Source: Clostridiales bacterium mt11 (GTDB taxonomy: Bacteria; Bacillota; Clostridia; Tissierellales; Tepidimicrobiaceae). From it: a stretch of DNA of 64,000 nucleotides. Shown one piece after another: positions 36,549 to 45,234 of this stretch; position 1 is the first letter of the stretch; the number at the start of each line of letters is the position of its first letter. The stretch lies in contig LN874948.1 in NCBI GenBank assembly GCA_001282665.1, positions 342,439 through 406,438 of the forward strand, written 5' to 3'. The position numbers and the translations under genes are program-made. The notes under the pieces were generated by a model, which worked only from the letters and a program-made list of their open reading frames with translations, did not search any database and had not been told where the DNA came from.

Positions 36549-37637
36549 TTAGTCGTATATTACATCCTCAATTTTATCAAATCCTAAACCTGGCTTTTCC
36601 GTTAATGTTATCTTATATTCATCGTATTGAGATCCGCCGTATATGGGATCTTCTGCCAAAAGGTTTGGGCTATCTAAGTCAAACTTTGTTATATTCATCT
36701 TTCCTCCTGCTAAGTGTGAAGCAGCAGTTAATCCAATTTTGCTTTCCATCATACAGCCAATCATACATTCAACACCAAATACTTCAGCAATATGGCATAT
36801 CTTTAAAGCATTATGTATGCCACCAGCTTTCATCAATTTTATATTTACCATATCACTAGCTCTATTTTGAATTATATTTATAGCATCTAATGGGGAAAAA
36901 CAGGATTCGTCTGCGAGAATAGGTAAGGTTACATTATCAGTTACAAATTTTAGTCCCTTTAAATCATTGGCTTTAACAGGCTGTTCAACTAGTTCGATAT
37001 CCAGCCCTAAATCTTCCATCTTTCTTATTATCATCACTGCTTCTTTTGGTTTCCAACCTTGATTAACATCAACTCTAATCCTTACATCATGTCCAATGGC
37101 TTGTCTAATGACCTTTAACCTTTCTAAATCCTTTTTCCAATCCCTGCCCACTTTTATCTTCAAAGTTTTATAGCCCCTTTTCACTGCATTAAGGCTATCT
37201 TGTGCCATCTCATCAGGCTCGTTGACACTTATTGTTATATCCGTGATTATCTCATTTCTATATCCTCCTAGAAGCTTATAAACTGGCAACTTATATAATT
37301 GACCATATAAATCATATAAAGCCATATCCACAGCTGCTTTTGGACTAGGGTTATTTATCAGAGAATTATCCAGTAGATACATTAATTCTTCAAAATTTTC
37401 TATGGATTTGCCAATGAGCTTTGGACCTATATGTTCTAAAATCGCCCACTTAATAGAACCCATAATATCACCAGTTATAACTGGTGTTATTGCAGCTTCT
37501 CCATAGCCAATATTCCCCGTATCTGTAATGATTTTTACTACTACATTTTCTAATACGTTTACTTCTCTTAAGGCAGTTTTAAAAGGCTTTTTTAGGGGTA
37601 TTTCAATTTCCCCAACTTGGATGTCTTGTATCCTCAT
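36549..37637 (-). CDS. Dipeptide epimerase (L-Ala-D/L-Glu type, enolase superfamily)
   Basis: 362 residues. Muconate-lactonising/mandelate racemase-like fold. Catalytic Lys pair in TLKIKVGRD (KxK), metal ligands Asp in RVDVNQGW, Glu in ELVEQP, Asp in LADESCFS, and second Lys in NIKLMKAGGI. Start MRIQDIQVGEIEIPLKKPFKTA is typical of YkfB/YcjG. It converts L-Ala-D-Glu from murein peptides into L-Ala-L-Glu, which normal peptidases can split. Cotranscribed with the sigma-54 activator. ATG with GGTGGGAG. Confidence 0.93.
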   Translation of the reverse strand: MRIQDIQVGEIEIPLKKPFKTALREVNVLENVVVKIITDTGNIGYGEAAITPVITGDIMGSIKWAILEHIGPKLIGKSIENFEELMYLLDNSLINNPSPKAAVDMALYDLYGQLYKLPVYKLLGGYRNEIITDITISVNEPDEMAQDSLNAVKRGYKTLKIKVGRDWKKDLERLKVIRQAIGHDVRIRVDVNQGWKPKEAVMIIRKMEDLGLDIELVEQPVKANDLKGLKFVTDNVTLPILADESCFSPLDAINIIQNRASDMVNIKLMKAGGIHNALKICHIAEVFGVECMIGCMMESKIGLTAASHLAGGKMNITKFDLDSPNLLAEDPIYGGSQYDEYKITLTEKPGLGFDKIEDVIYD

Positions 37638-37700
37638 AGATAAACTCCCACCTTCTATAATATATTAATAAGTTTATATCACTATGATTTAGTTTATTAT

Positions 37701-37729
37701 AGTATAATATTAAAGTATTGATGTGTCAA
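37701..37729 (-). promoter_or_regulatory. Sigma-A promoter for epimerase-activator operon
   Basis: On the minus strand TTGACA (complement of 37724-37729) and TATACT (complement of 37701-37706) are separated by exactly 17 bases, about 65 bases upstream of the epimerase ATG. The -35 is a perfect consensus. This suggests the activator is made constitutively while the transport operon waits for its signal. Confidence 0.75.
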
Positions 37730-37751
37730 AGATAAAACTACAATATGGATT

Positions 37752-39110
37752 TCATCTTACAAACTCTTTTCCCGAATATATTCCTTCTATATAGGTTTTT
37801 CCAGTAGATAATTTAATAGTTACTGGAGTTACATGTGTCTTCATCACGTTAACATAATCCAGTTTGCCATTATTCTCTTCATAATATCCTGCAAACTGAT
37901 GTATAATATAATGATTTCCTTCATGTTCCCCTAGATACAACATGGTATGTCCTGACATATATAATACAATAGCTTCTGGTAGTCCATTTAAAAACTTTAG
38001 TCTTTCATCTAAGGTTTTAATATTGGTGAAATCATATGTTTTCCCTATAGAATTTACTCCTTGCTCTAAAGTGTTCCTCGGCAATTTTATACCGAAGGTT
38101 CTATGGATATCCATTATAAAAGCAGAACAATCCCTTTTATTATTCATGCCACCCCAGCCATATTCTTCTCCATAGAATTTAAATGCTTGAGATATGATAT
38201 TTTCCTTTGTATAAGGTAAGTACCCCTTGTTAAAATCTTCAGATTTTTCTATTTCCCTCTCTAAAACTTTTAAGCTTCCATTTTCACCGCTTGTAGGCAC
38301 GGATACAATATATGTATCTTTATTCTCCTTTACTAGGGGAATTTTAACTCCCATGTCATACAATATATTATCAATTAATACTTGCCCTCCAATAACCATT
38401 AAAAAATCGTTTTCATTTAGGTAACGAAATATCTCTTCCTTTTCCCCTAGTGCAATATCCTTTTTAGGAATCCATCCTAAATAATTATATATTCTCCCCA
38501 AATACCATTCCCCATCTTTGCTTTCAGAATATATGATTAAAGGTTCCCAAGGATAGATGGCCGTTTCCATAAACCTATCAAATTGGACATCTCCCTTTTC
38601 TCTATAAGATGATTCCAAAGTGGGAAAAGTTCTTATCATAGTCCTATGGACAGCAACTCCATATTGTAGGGTAATAATTTCATCCATCGAATCCATGTTT
38701 AAATTGGATATTAATCTGCTATAAAAATCTTTATCCATTATATCTCCACTGCTATCATATCTCCGTTCTCTTGGTATCTTACTTAAATTATTTATTAATG
38801 TGATTAAATCCCCCTTATTTATAGTTGGCTCTTGAATTTCTAAATCTACTAGAGAATCCTCTTCTAAAAAGTTCCTTTTATTAAATTCATCTATTTCTTT
38901 ATCATCCATAAGTAATAAATCCTTGTTATGAATTTTCTTAATCCAAAATTCCGGATATTCTGGCGTTAATATATTATCTTCTAACGGTTTTTCTATAAAA
39001 GTTTGCTCAATATTTCTCTTTTCTTCACCAATAGGCCTATCCGTCTTAAGTAAAAATATAGATAAACTTAAAAGTATAGTTATCATTATGATTTTATTCT
39101 TAAGCTTCAA
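37752..39110 (-). CDS. Membrane-anchored or secreted SH3-NlpC/P60 peptidase
   Basis: About 452 residues from a TTG at 39110 (AGGAG eight bases upstream); a GTG at 39119 overlaps that site. An N-terminal hydrophobic helix (about 8-25) acts as signal or anchor. A long middle region with SH3-like elements (RTFPTLES and WYLGRIYNYLGWIPKKDIA) leads to the NlpC/P60 domain with catalytic Cys in NKRDCSAFIMDIHR (about 331), His in SGHTMLYLG (about 391) and His about 407. It should cut peptide stems of wall peptidoglycan outside the cell and so supply peptides to the importer (inference). Lies 114 bases upstream of the epimerase gene with its own transcript. Confidence 0.9.
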   Translation of the reverse strand: MKLKNKIIMITILLSLSIFLLKTDRPIGEEKRNIEQTFIEKPLEDNILTPEYPEFWIKKIHNKDLLLMDDKEIDEFNKRNFLEEDSLVDLEIQEPTINKGDLITLINNLSKIPRERRYDSSGDIMDKDFYSRLISNLNMDSMDEIITLQYGVAVHRTMIRTFPTLESSYREKGDVQFDRFMETAIYPWEPLIIYSESKDGEWYLGRIYNYLGWIPKKDIALGEKEEIFRYLNENDFLMVIGGQVLIDNILYDMGVKIPLVKENKDTYIVSVPTSGENGSLKVLEREIEKSEDFNKGYLPYTKENIISQAFKFYGEEYGWGGMNNKRDCSAFIMDIHRTFGIKLPRNTLEQGVNSIGKTYDFTNIKTLDERLKFLNGLPEAIVLYMSGHTMLYLGEHEGNHYIIHQFAGYYEENNGKLDYVNVMKTHVTPVTIKLSTGKTYIEGIYSGKEFVR

Positions 39111-39150
39111 TCCTATCACTCCTATTTAGATGTTCACTATAATTTGAACA

Positions 39151-39210
39151 CAGAAGAACCGTCCCTCTGATTTTTGCAATATCAGATAACGCAAGAAAAC
39201 CGTCCCTCTG
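39151..39210. repeat. Two direct copies of an AACCGTCCCTCTG motif
   Basis: The 13-base string AACCGTCCCTCTG occurs at 39157-39169 and 39198-39210, each preceded by an AGAA-type sequence, 41 bases apart. The second copy lies inside the end of the glutaminase gene. I recall similar GGGACGGTTC motifs scattered in other clostridial genomes, but could not check this. Confidence 0.75.
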
Positions 39211-40132
39211 TATTTGATTTGAATATGCTGAGTCCTAATTCTTTAGATAATCCTTTAAGTATTCCATAGCCTACTATGGAATTGCCATGTTTATCTAAAG
39301 CTGGTCCATATACGCCTATACCAAACCTACCAGGGACGATGCCTAGTATTCCTCCGGATACTCCTGATTTTGAGGGTATTCCAACTTTAGCCGCATATTC
39401 TCCACTGAAATCGTACATGCCGCAGGTGGTCATTATAGCAGTAACCAATGTTCCTATTTCTTCATCACACAATGCCTCTCCTGTATTTGGTATCTTACAT
39501 CCATTTGCAAAAAATATTCCTATCTTAGCAAGATCTATACAGTCCACTTCTATGGAACATTGTTTAAAGTAGGCATCTAATATATCCTCTATATCTTCTT
39601 CTATTAATTTTTTGTTTTTCAAAATATGGGCTATGGCTCTATTCTTATCTCCTGTTTCCTTCTCAGATATATAGACTTCCTTATTATAGATTATATTATC
39701 ATCCTGAGTTATCTTTCTTACTATTTCTAAAAATCTATTAAATTTTTCTTCTCCTCTACCGTCTATTAGAGAAGTAGTAACTATAGCTCCTGAATTTATC
39801 ATAGGATTGGAAGGCTTTTCTCCATAGGGCAAGTCCAATTTATATAGAGAATTAAAGGATTCATCGGTTGGCTCCATGTCTACCTTTTTAAATACCCCTT
39901 CTTCCCCTTTATCCATAACGGCTAACATAAGAGAAAGGACTTTGGATATGCTTTGAATTGTAAACTTCTTATTATAATCTCCACCTGAATATAAATTGCC
40001 TTCTACATCCATGATGCAAATCCCAATTTCATTGGGATTTGCATTTTTTAATGCTGGTATATAATCTGCTACTTTTCCATATTGTACTAAATATTCATTT
40101 TCTTTAATCAACCTATTTAACAATTTTTCCAT
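39182..40132 (-). CDS. glsA: Glutaminase (GlsA/YbgJ family)
   Basis: 316 residues from ATG 40132 (GGGG upstream; earlier frame positions lack a site). Hydrolyses glutamine to glutamate and ammonia. It has the beta-lactamase-like fold with nucleophile Ser61 and Lys64 in TIQSISKVLS, and PSNPMINSGAI, plus GIPSKSGVSGGI. The family normally ends near LSIF. Here eleven further residues (SNTEGRFSCVI) are encoded by the repeat copy at 39198-39210 and its flanks, so the tail looks repeat-derived. It follows the nucleoside kinase gene by 16 bases. Confidence 0.93.
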   Translation of the reverse strand: MEKLLNRLIKENEYLVQYGKVADYIPALKNANPNEIGICIMDVEGNLYSGGDYNKKFTIQSISKVLSLMLAVMDKGEEGVFKKVDMEPTDESFNSLYKLDLPYGEKPSNPMINSGAIVTTSLIDGRGEEKFNRFLEIVRKITQDDNIIYNKEVYISEKETGDKNRAIAHILKNKKLIEEDIEDILDAYFKQCSIEVDCIDLAKIGIFFANGCKIPNTGEALCDEEIGTLVTAIMTTCGMYDFSGEYAAKVGIPSKSGVSGGILGIVPGRFGIGVYGPALDKHGNSIVGYGILKGLSKELGLSIFKSNTEGRFSCVI

Positions 40133-40148
40133 TTTAACATCCCCTTTT

Positions 40149-41813
40149 TTAATGAATATTAAAACCAGTACCTCCAATGAACTCTCTCAATATGGAATTA
40201 GGAGGAATTATCCTTTCATCTTCTATATCTTGAAAATAATTTAAAAACTTCAACAATCTTTTAGATTCTGAATAGTACACACTACTATTATCAATTTCCT
40301 CAAGTAGAGGTACTACATACTTTTTAAGTATAGATAATTCATATACCAATGCAGAATCAAACATGACATCTGCTTCTTCTTGATAAGGAAATATGTTTAT
40401 CTCCTCTCCTTTAGTTACACCTTCCCATAATTCAAAGGTTTTAAAGACATCGTTTCCTCTATACTTTACATCTCTAACCATTCTTCTTATCAACCTAGCA
40501 TCCGTAGTTGAAATTCGATTATGGGCATCGATATTCAATTGGGTTAGTGCAGATACATATATCTTAAACTTATTTTTTTCTGGAATATATGTAGCCAATT
40601 TAGGATTTAGACCGTGAATTCCTTCAACGATAATTGGATGATCCTTGTCTACTTTTATTTTTACTCCAGAGCTTTCACTTTTCCCTTTGATAAAATTGTA
40701 CTTAGGTAGTTCTATCTCTTTACCTTCAAGTAGCTTTACTAAATCCTCATTGAATCTTTTCAAATCTATAGCTTCTAAATCCTCGAAATCATACTCTCCC
40801 TTTTCATTTAAAGGGGTAGATTCTCTATCTACAAAATAATCATCTATGGATATAGCAATAGGCCTTTTCCCATTTACTTTTAAATGGACTGCTAATCTTT
40901 GAGCAAAAGTAGTCTTTCCCGAAGAAGATGGACCGGCTATTAAAATCATATTGATATCGTCATCCTTACATATTTTATCTGCTATTTCTGCAATCTTCTT
41001 CTCATGTAGTGCTTCAGATACCCTTATCACTTCATCAATTTCTCCATTCAATATCTTTTCATTTAAAGAGCCCACATATCCTAAATCCAAAACATCAACC
41101 CATTCCTTAGCATCTTTAAATACCTTAGCTAGCTTTTTTTGTTCTTTAAATTTAGGAATAATGTTGTTGCTGTGGGTAGATGGAAATAATATAATGACCC
41201 CCGGATAATAGTATTTTAAGTCGAATACCTCAACATAAGCTGTAGATGGAGCCAAATATCCATGAAATCCATCTATATAGTCTCCTATTCTATAGACCTG
41301 AATTTCTTCTCTATCCAAGGTTTTATACAGCCTAACTTTATCTTGATGTCCAAACTTTTCAAATAGAGAAATCCCCTCCTTAAAAGGAATTTTATCTCTA
41401 ATAATCAGGATATCCTTTTCTACTATTTCCCTCATCTTTAATTTTATTTTTTCTATTTCGCTGAAGCTAATGGTCCTATCCCCTTCTAATTCAGCATACA
41501 ATCCTTGACCTAAAAAATGCTCTATATTTACTGTGAATTGGGGAAATATTTCTTTACAAGCCATAATAAATACTGCTGATATGGTTCTTGTATATATCCT
41601 ATATCCATCTTGACAATTGTTATCTAAAAACTTTATATACATATCTTCCTTAACATTCTTGTGAAGATGATAAACTTGGTTGTTTATCCTTGCCCCTAGA
41701 TACCTCTTGTAATCCTTATCATATACCTGTTTTGATAGAGCTTCTAATGTAGAATTTTCATCTGTATATAATTCACCAACTCCTTCTACATACACCTTTA
41801 TTTGATTTGTCAT
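40149..41813 (-). CDS. Nucleoside kinase, uridine-kinase-like with TGS/ThrRS-like N-terminus
   Basis: 554 residues. The N-terminus (about 1-60) resembles a TGS domain. The next region (about 60-260) resembles the second additional domain of threonyl-tRNA synthetase (with RTISAVFIMACKEIFP). The C-terminal half is a P-loop phosphoribulokinase/uridine kinase domain with Walker A GPSSSGKTT (about 292) and SIDDYFVDRESTPLN. This fused layout is common in clostridia. It likely phosphorylates uridine or cytidine, but the role of the N-terminus is unknown. ATG with GGGGTGA. Confidence 0.92.
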   Translation of the reverse strand: MTNQIKVYVEGVGELYTDENSTLEALSKQVYDKDYKRYLGARINNQVYHLHKNVKEDMYIKFLDNNCQDGYRIYTRTISAVFIMACKEIFPQFTVNIEHFLGQGLYAELEGDRTISFSEIEKIKLKMREIVEKDILIIRDKIPFKEGISLFEKFGHQDKVRLYKTLDREEIQVYRIGDYIDGFHGYLAPSTAYVEVFDLKYYYPGVIILFPSTHSNNIIPKFKEQKKLAKVFKDAKEWVDVLDLGYVGSLNEKILNGEIDEVIRVSEALHEKKIAEIADKICKDDDINMILIAGPSSSGKTTFAQRLAVHLKVNGKRPIAISIDDYFVDRESTPLNEKGEYDFEDLEAIDLKRFNEDLVKLLEGKEIELPKYNFIKGKSESSGVKIKVDKDHPIIVEGIHGLNPKLATYIPEKNKFKIYVSALTQLNIDAHNRISTTDARLIRRMVRDVKYRGNDVFKTFELWEGVTKGEEINIFPYQEEADVMFDSALVYELSILKKYVVPLLEEIDNSSVYYSESKRLLKFLNYFQDIEDERIIPPNSILREFIGGTGFNIH

Positions 41814-41840
41814 TTAATTTCACCCCCTATATTTATACTG

Positions 41841-42809
41841 CTATTTAAACAGATCTTTTTCAATCCTTTCAAACTTTTCACTTAACTTTCCTACAAATTC
41901 CTTCCCATTTAAATATTCTAATGGTTCATCTAATCCATTAAAGACTATCTTATATCCGTGGAGAAACTGGCTTTCTAATTTATACTTTTCTTGAAAATAT
42001 CTATTAGTTTTTTTGTCTCCATATTTTATATCCCCTATAACTGGATGCCCAATGGAAGATAAATGAGCTCTAATTTGATGGGTTCTTCCTGTAATCAATT
42101 CTATTTCCAATAACGAATATTCATTGGAAGTTGCCAATGGTTTTATTCGAGTGATAATCCTCTTGGAATCATCTCTTTTTTCACCTAATATTTTTACTTT
42201 ATTTAATTCTTCATTCTTTACCAAATATCCTTCTATTATTTCATCTTTATTTACTATCCCCTTAACTATTGTCTTGTAATATTTATTTATATTGCCCTTC
42301 TTTATGGAATCATTTATCATCTTCAAAGAACCATAATTCTTTGCACCTATAATAATGCCACTGGTATTCCTATCTAAACGATTACAAATAGATGGAGTAA
42401 AAGTTTTCTCAACCCTTGGATTGTATTCTCCCTTTACATACAGATAATGAATCATGCTATCTACTATATTATTACCATATTGTTTATCGGCTGAATGGGA
42501 TAATATGCCCACTGGCTTGTTGATTAAGATTATATTGTCATCTTCATAGATTATTTTAGGTATTAGTGTGCTCTTTACCACCTTATCTTTTCCTACAAAT
42601 TTTTCTATGGTTTCATCAGCAAGATACAATTGAATAGTATCTCCTTCAGATATTATAGTATCTGGATTGACCTTCTTGCCATTTAACTTAATATTCTTTT
42701 TTCTAATCATCTTGTAAACAAAGCTCTGAGGTGCTTCTGACAGATACTTTTTTAGAAATCTATCCAGCCTTTGCTCAGATTCATTTTTGTCAATTATTAA
42801 CTCTTTCAA
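41841..42809 (-). CDS. RluA-family pseudouridine synthase
   Basis: 322 residues: N-terminal S4 RNA-binding domain (about 12-70) and the RluA catalytic domain. Catalytic Asp146 sits in ICNRLDRNTSGI, where the usual HRLD reads NRLD. RTHQIRAHLSSIGHPVIGD is also present. It modifies uridines in 23S rRNA (RluC/RluD type), target uncertain. TTG start with AGGTGA seven bases upstream. Followed by the nucleoside kinase gene. Confidence 0.92.
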   Translation of the reverse strand: MKELIIDKNESEQRLDRFLKKYLSEAPQSFVYKMIRKKNIKLNGKKVNPDTIISEGDTIQLYLADETIEKFVGKDKVVKSTLIPKIIYEDDNIILINKPVGILSHSADKQYGNNIVDSMIHYLYVKGEYNPRVEKTFTPSICNRLDRNTSGIIIGAKNYGSLKMINDSIKKGNINKYYKTIVKGIVNKDEIIEGYLVKNEELNKVKILGEKRDDSKRIITRIKPLATSNEYSLLEIELITGRTHQIRAHLSSIGHPVIGDIKYGDKKTNRYFQEKYKLESQFLHGYKIVFNGLDEPLEYLNGKEFVGKLSEKFERIEKDLFK

Positions 42810-42915
42810 AGTTTTATCACCTTTTCTTTAATCTTGTGTTATAATTATATTATACAATAATTCTATTTTAAAACCTTATTTATGTGAAATTTAGCTTTAA
42901 AGAGGTGAATCTTTT

Positions 42916-43404
42916 GTGAAAAGATTTTTGGAAGGTTTAAAAGATTTTTTATATGATGGAGTAGATTACATAATGATGATCGGTGTAATTGTAGTAGTAG
43001 CTTTAATTATCAACTGGAGATTAGGCGGACTATTTGCTAAAGATGAACTCAATGTAATCTCTAAAAATCCAACAGAAGCAATAGAAAATACCCCTTCTGT
43101 TTCTGATGGTAAAGAACAAGACAAGCCAGATAATAATTCATCTAAAAATACAGGGGGTACTGATAAAAATAAAGACAATTTAGGCGATGAGAATTCGGAT
43201 GCGTTAGTTAAAATAAATATACCACCAGGATCCTTACCATCTAAAATTGGGGAGATCCTAGCTACTAATGAATTAGTCAAGGATAAGGATGAATTTGTTA
43301 AAAAAGCTATCGACATGAAATTAGAGACTAAATTAAAATATGGGGAGTTTGAAATATCAAAAGGCAGTTCTATGGAAGAAATATTACAAATTCTTACGAA
43401 ATAA
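42916..43404 (+). CDS. Membrane-anchored protein with MltG/YceG-like C-terminal domain
   Basis: 162 residues. A single N-terminal membrane helix (about 18-37), then a low-complexity polar linker rich in Asn, Asp and Lys (about 50-100). The C-terminal domain, starting VKINIPPGSLPSKIGEILATNE and ending EFEISKGSSMEEILQILTK, resembles the LysM-like module that opens MltG/YceG endolytic transglycosylases. The catalytic part of MltG is missing, so it is a short relative, not an enzyme. GTG start with AGAGGTGA upstream. Plus strand, divergent from the RluA gene. Confidence 0.8.
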   Translation: MKRFLEGLKDFLYDGVDYIMMIGVIVVVALIINWRLGGLFAKDELNVISKNPTEAIENTPSVSDGKEQDKPDNNSSKNTGGTDKNKDNLGDENSDALVKINIPPGSLPSKIGEILATNELVKDKDEFVKKAIDMKLETKLKYGEFEISKGSSMEEILQILTK

Positions 43405-43445
43405 AAAAAGGACAATAGATTTTCATAAATCTATCGTCCTTTTTT
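43404..43445. terminator. Bidirectional terminator
   Basis: A-rich flank, GGACAATAGATTT, loop TCAT, AAATCTATCGTCC and T-rich flank (one A/C mismatch). It lies between the convergent genes ending at 43404 (+) and 43480 (-). Confidence 0.88.
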
Positions 43446-43479
43446 AATGATAGTATATTCGCCCTTTATCAGTAAAAAA

Positions 43480-44031
43480 TTAATACGGTTCGTTAATATA
43501 TTCATCAATTAAGGATTTTTTCTTTCCTTCAATAAAGACGCCTTCTTTCTTTAGTATTTTTAATAGCCAATAGCTCTTTGAATGAAATATCGCTTCTTTA
43601 TAATTTAATAATACAATTTCATATAGCTTATCTTGTAGGTATCTAGATTCAACTTCTATAAAATAGGCTTCTACATTTTCGAATTCTAAATGCCTTAGTA
43701 GTTGTAAAGTAGCTTTGTCTTTTTCATTATAATAGTGATTCCCCATGTTCTTGTAATAAGTATAGTACTTATCATGTTTTCTACTTCTTCTTATGTCTTT
43801 AGCTAACATAGTATAGTACTTTGCTAGAACATTGTAGTATTGATAATTATACATTCCCTTTTCATAACTATCCACTCTTGTAAAAGGTTTTACATTCATT
43901 TCCTGCACAAAATCAAAATTATACTCTAAAAACTCCTTTTTTGAAATATCTCCATTCTTGTACTGGACAATAAGGGAACTCCTATTATCAAAAAATGTAT
44001 CAAACATGCCCTTACTCTTATAATACGTCAA
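43480..44031 (-). CDS. Conserved-looking protein of unknown function
   Basis: About 183 residues, helical, rich in Tyr and Lys, cytoplasmic, with no motif that I can tie to a catalytic family. A notable stretch is YEKGMYNYQYYNVLAKYY. TTG at 44031 is preferred (AGGG eight bases upstream); a GTG at 44040 abuts that site. I think similar proteins occur across clostridia, but I cannot name the family with confidence. It follows the pseudouridine synthase gene by about 47-56 bases, on the same strand. Confidence 0.75.
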   Translation of the reverse strand: MTYYKSKGMFDTFFDNRSSLIVQYKNGDISKKEFLEYNFDFVQEMNVKPFTRVDSYEKGMYNYQYYNVLAKYYTMLAKDIRRSRKHDKYYTYYKNMGNHYYNEKDKATLQLLRHLEFENVEAYFIEVESRYLQDKLYEIVLLNYKEAIFHSKSYWLLKILKKEGVFIEGKKKSLIDEYINEPY

Positions 44032-44086
44032 TTGAAACACCCTATCTAAATATGATTTTAATTATAGATAAATTATATCATATATT

Positions 44087-44812
44087 TCAACATTTTTGTT
44101 TTAGTAATTGAATTTCTTCTTCTGTTAACTCCCTATATTCTCCTAATTTTAGACTTTCATCTAATTTTAGTGGCCCCATAGAAAGCCTTTTTAAATATAA
44201 TACCTCCATATTAAGAGCCTGAAACATTCTCTTAACCTGATGATATTTTCCTTCTTTGATGGTTAGCTTTGCCTTTGAAAGTACATTTGACTCTATTATA
44301 TCAAGCTGTGAAGGTAAAGTCTTATATCCATCGTCTAAGGTAATTCCTTTATTAAATACATCTTTATGCTTTTCTTCAATAAAACCGTCTACTTCCACAT
44401 AATAAGTTTTGCCTACTTCCTTATTAGGAGATAAGATTTGGTGAGCAAGTTGTCCATCGTTTGTCAATAATAATAATCCTTCCGTATCCTTATCCAACCT
44501 TCCTGCAGGAAAAGGATTGAATATTAAATATTCTTCATCTATTATATCTAAAATGGTCCTATTGACAGGGTCATCTGTAGATGAAACAACACCTTTTGGT
44601 TTATTCATCATTAAATAAATGTACTTGCGATAAAAAATTCTCTCTCCATCTAAATTGATTACGTCTTTATAAGGATTAATCTTTAAATCATTTTCCTTTA
44701 CGATTTCCTCATTAACCTTAATTCTTCCTTCCTTTATAATCTTCTTCACATCTTTTCTGCTACCGTATCCCATATTGGAAAGAATCTTATCCAATCTTTC
44801 TTTTTTTTCCAT
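44087..44812 (-). CDS. RsuA/RluB-family pseudouridine synthase
   Basis: 241 residues: S4 domain (RLDKILSNMGYGSRKDVKKII) then the catalytic domain with Asp in PAGRLDKDTEGLLLLTNDG and the later EGKYHQVKRMFQ motif. Makes a pseudouridine in 16S or 23S rRNA (RsuA versus RluB cannot be settled here). ATG with AAAGGAG. Confidence 0.93.
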   Translation of the reverse strand: MEKKERLDKILSNMGYGSRKDVKKIIKEGRIKVNEEIVKENDLKINPYKDVINLDGERIFYRKYIYLMMNKPKGVVSSTDDPVNRTILDIIDEEYLIFNPFPAGRLDKDTEGLLLLTNDGQLAHQILSPNKEVGKTYYVEVDGFIEEKHKDVFNKGITLDDGYKTLPSQLDIIESNVLSKAKLTIKEGKYHQVKRMFQALNMEVLYLKRLSMGPLKLDESLKLGEYRELTEEEIQLLKQKC

Positions 44813-44992
44813 AAAATTCTCCTTTATATTTTATATTATATACTATATCATCTTTTTTATTAAAATAATCCCTAGTATAAAATTATTAAAAGAACACAAA
44901 ATAATTATGAGCATAAATAATTGCCTTATAATTAATGTCTCTATTAAAAATTATATATGATTCAAATTATATATACAAGAAAGGAGATTACT

Positions 44993-45175
44993 ATGCATAC
45001 AGATAAGAATAAAGAACCCCTTGATGGTGTAAAATGTGTTGTCAATACTTGTCATTATCATGTACCAGGTGATCAATGTAGTGCCCATAGAATTGAAATT
45101 CAACCAAGAAATGCTTCAAATACTGAAGAAACCGATTGTGCTACTTTTAGACATCATGACAATTCCATGAAATGA
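44993..45175 (+). CDS. DUF1540 protein, small Cys-rich
   Basis: 60 residues from ATG 44993 (AAAGGAG upstream; an upstream in-frame ATG would place that site inside the gene). Pattern GVKCVVNTCHYHVPGDQCSA, then ETDCATF near the end: four Cys spaced as in DUF1540, likely a metal-binding fold. These proteins are common in spore-forming clostridia, with no known function. Its last two codons and stop are duplicated at 50535-50543 as part of the 46-base repeat. Confidence 0.85.
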   Translation: MHTDKNKEPLDGVKCVVNTCHYHVPGDQCSAHRIEIQPRNASNTEETDCATFRHHDNSMK

Positions 45176-45211
45176 TAAAAAGAAAGAGGCAGGATTTTCC
45201 TGCCTATTCTA
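45166..45211. repeat. 46-base direct repeat, copy 1 (left side of MurQ cassette)
   Basis: Matches 50535-50580 at 45 of 46 positions (difference at 45186, G here and A there). It begins in the last codons of the DUF1540 gene and includes the hairpin terminator. The two copies are 5369 bases apart and bracket the RpiR-PTS-NanE-MurQ genes. Confidence 0.95.
45187..45205 (-). terminator. Terminator between DUF1540 gene and murQ
   Basis: AGGCAGGA/TCCTGCCT stem with TTT loop. On the minus strand it is followed by CTTTCTTTTTATC, so it ends the murQ operon. It also faces the convergent DUF1540 gene. Confidence 0.85.
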
Positions 45212-45234
45212 TATAGATATCTTTTAAACTATTG

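Noticed and set aside
24040..39110. CRISPR array or tandem repeat units in the accessory-looking regions
   Set aside because: No regularly spaced repeats were seen anywhere in the window; repeated motifs come only in pairs.
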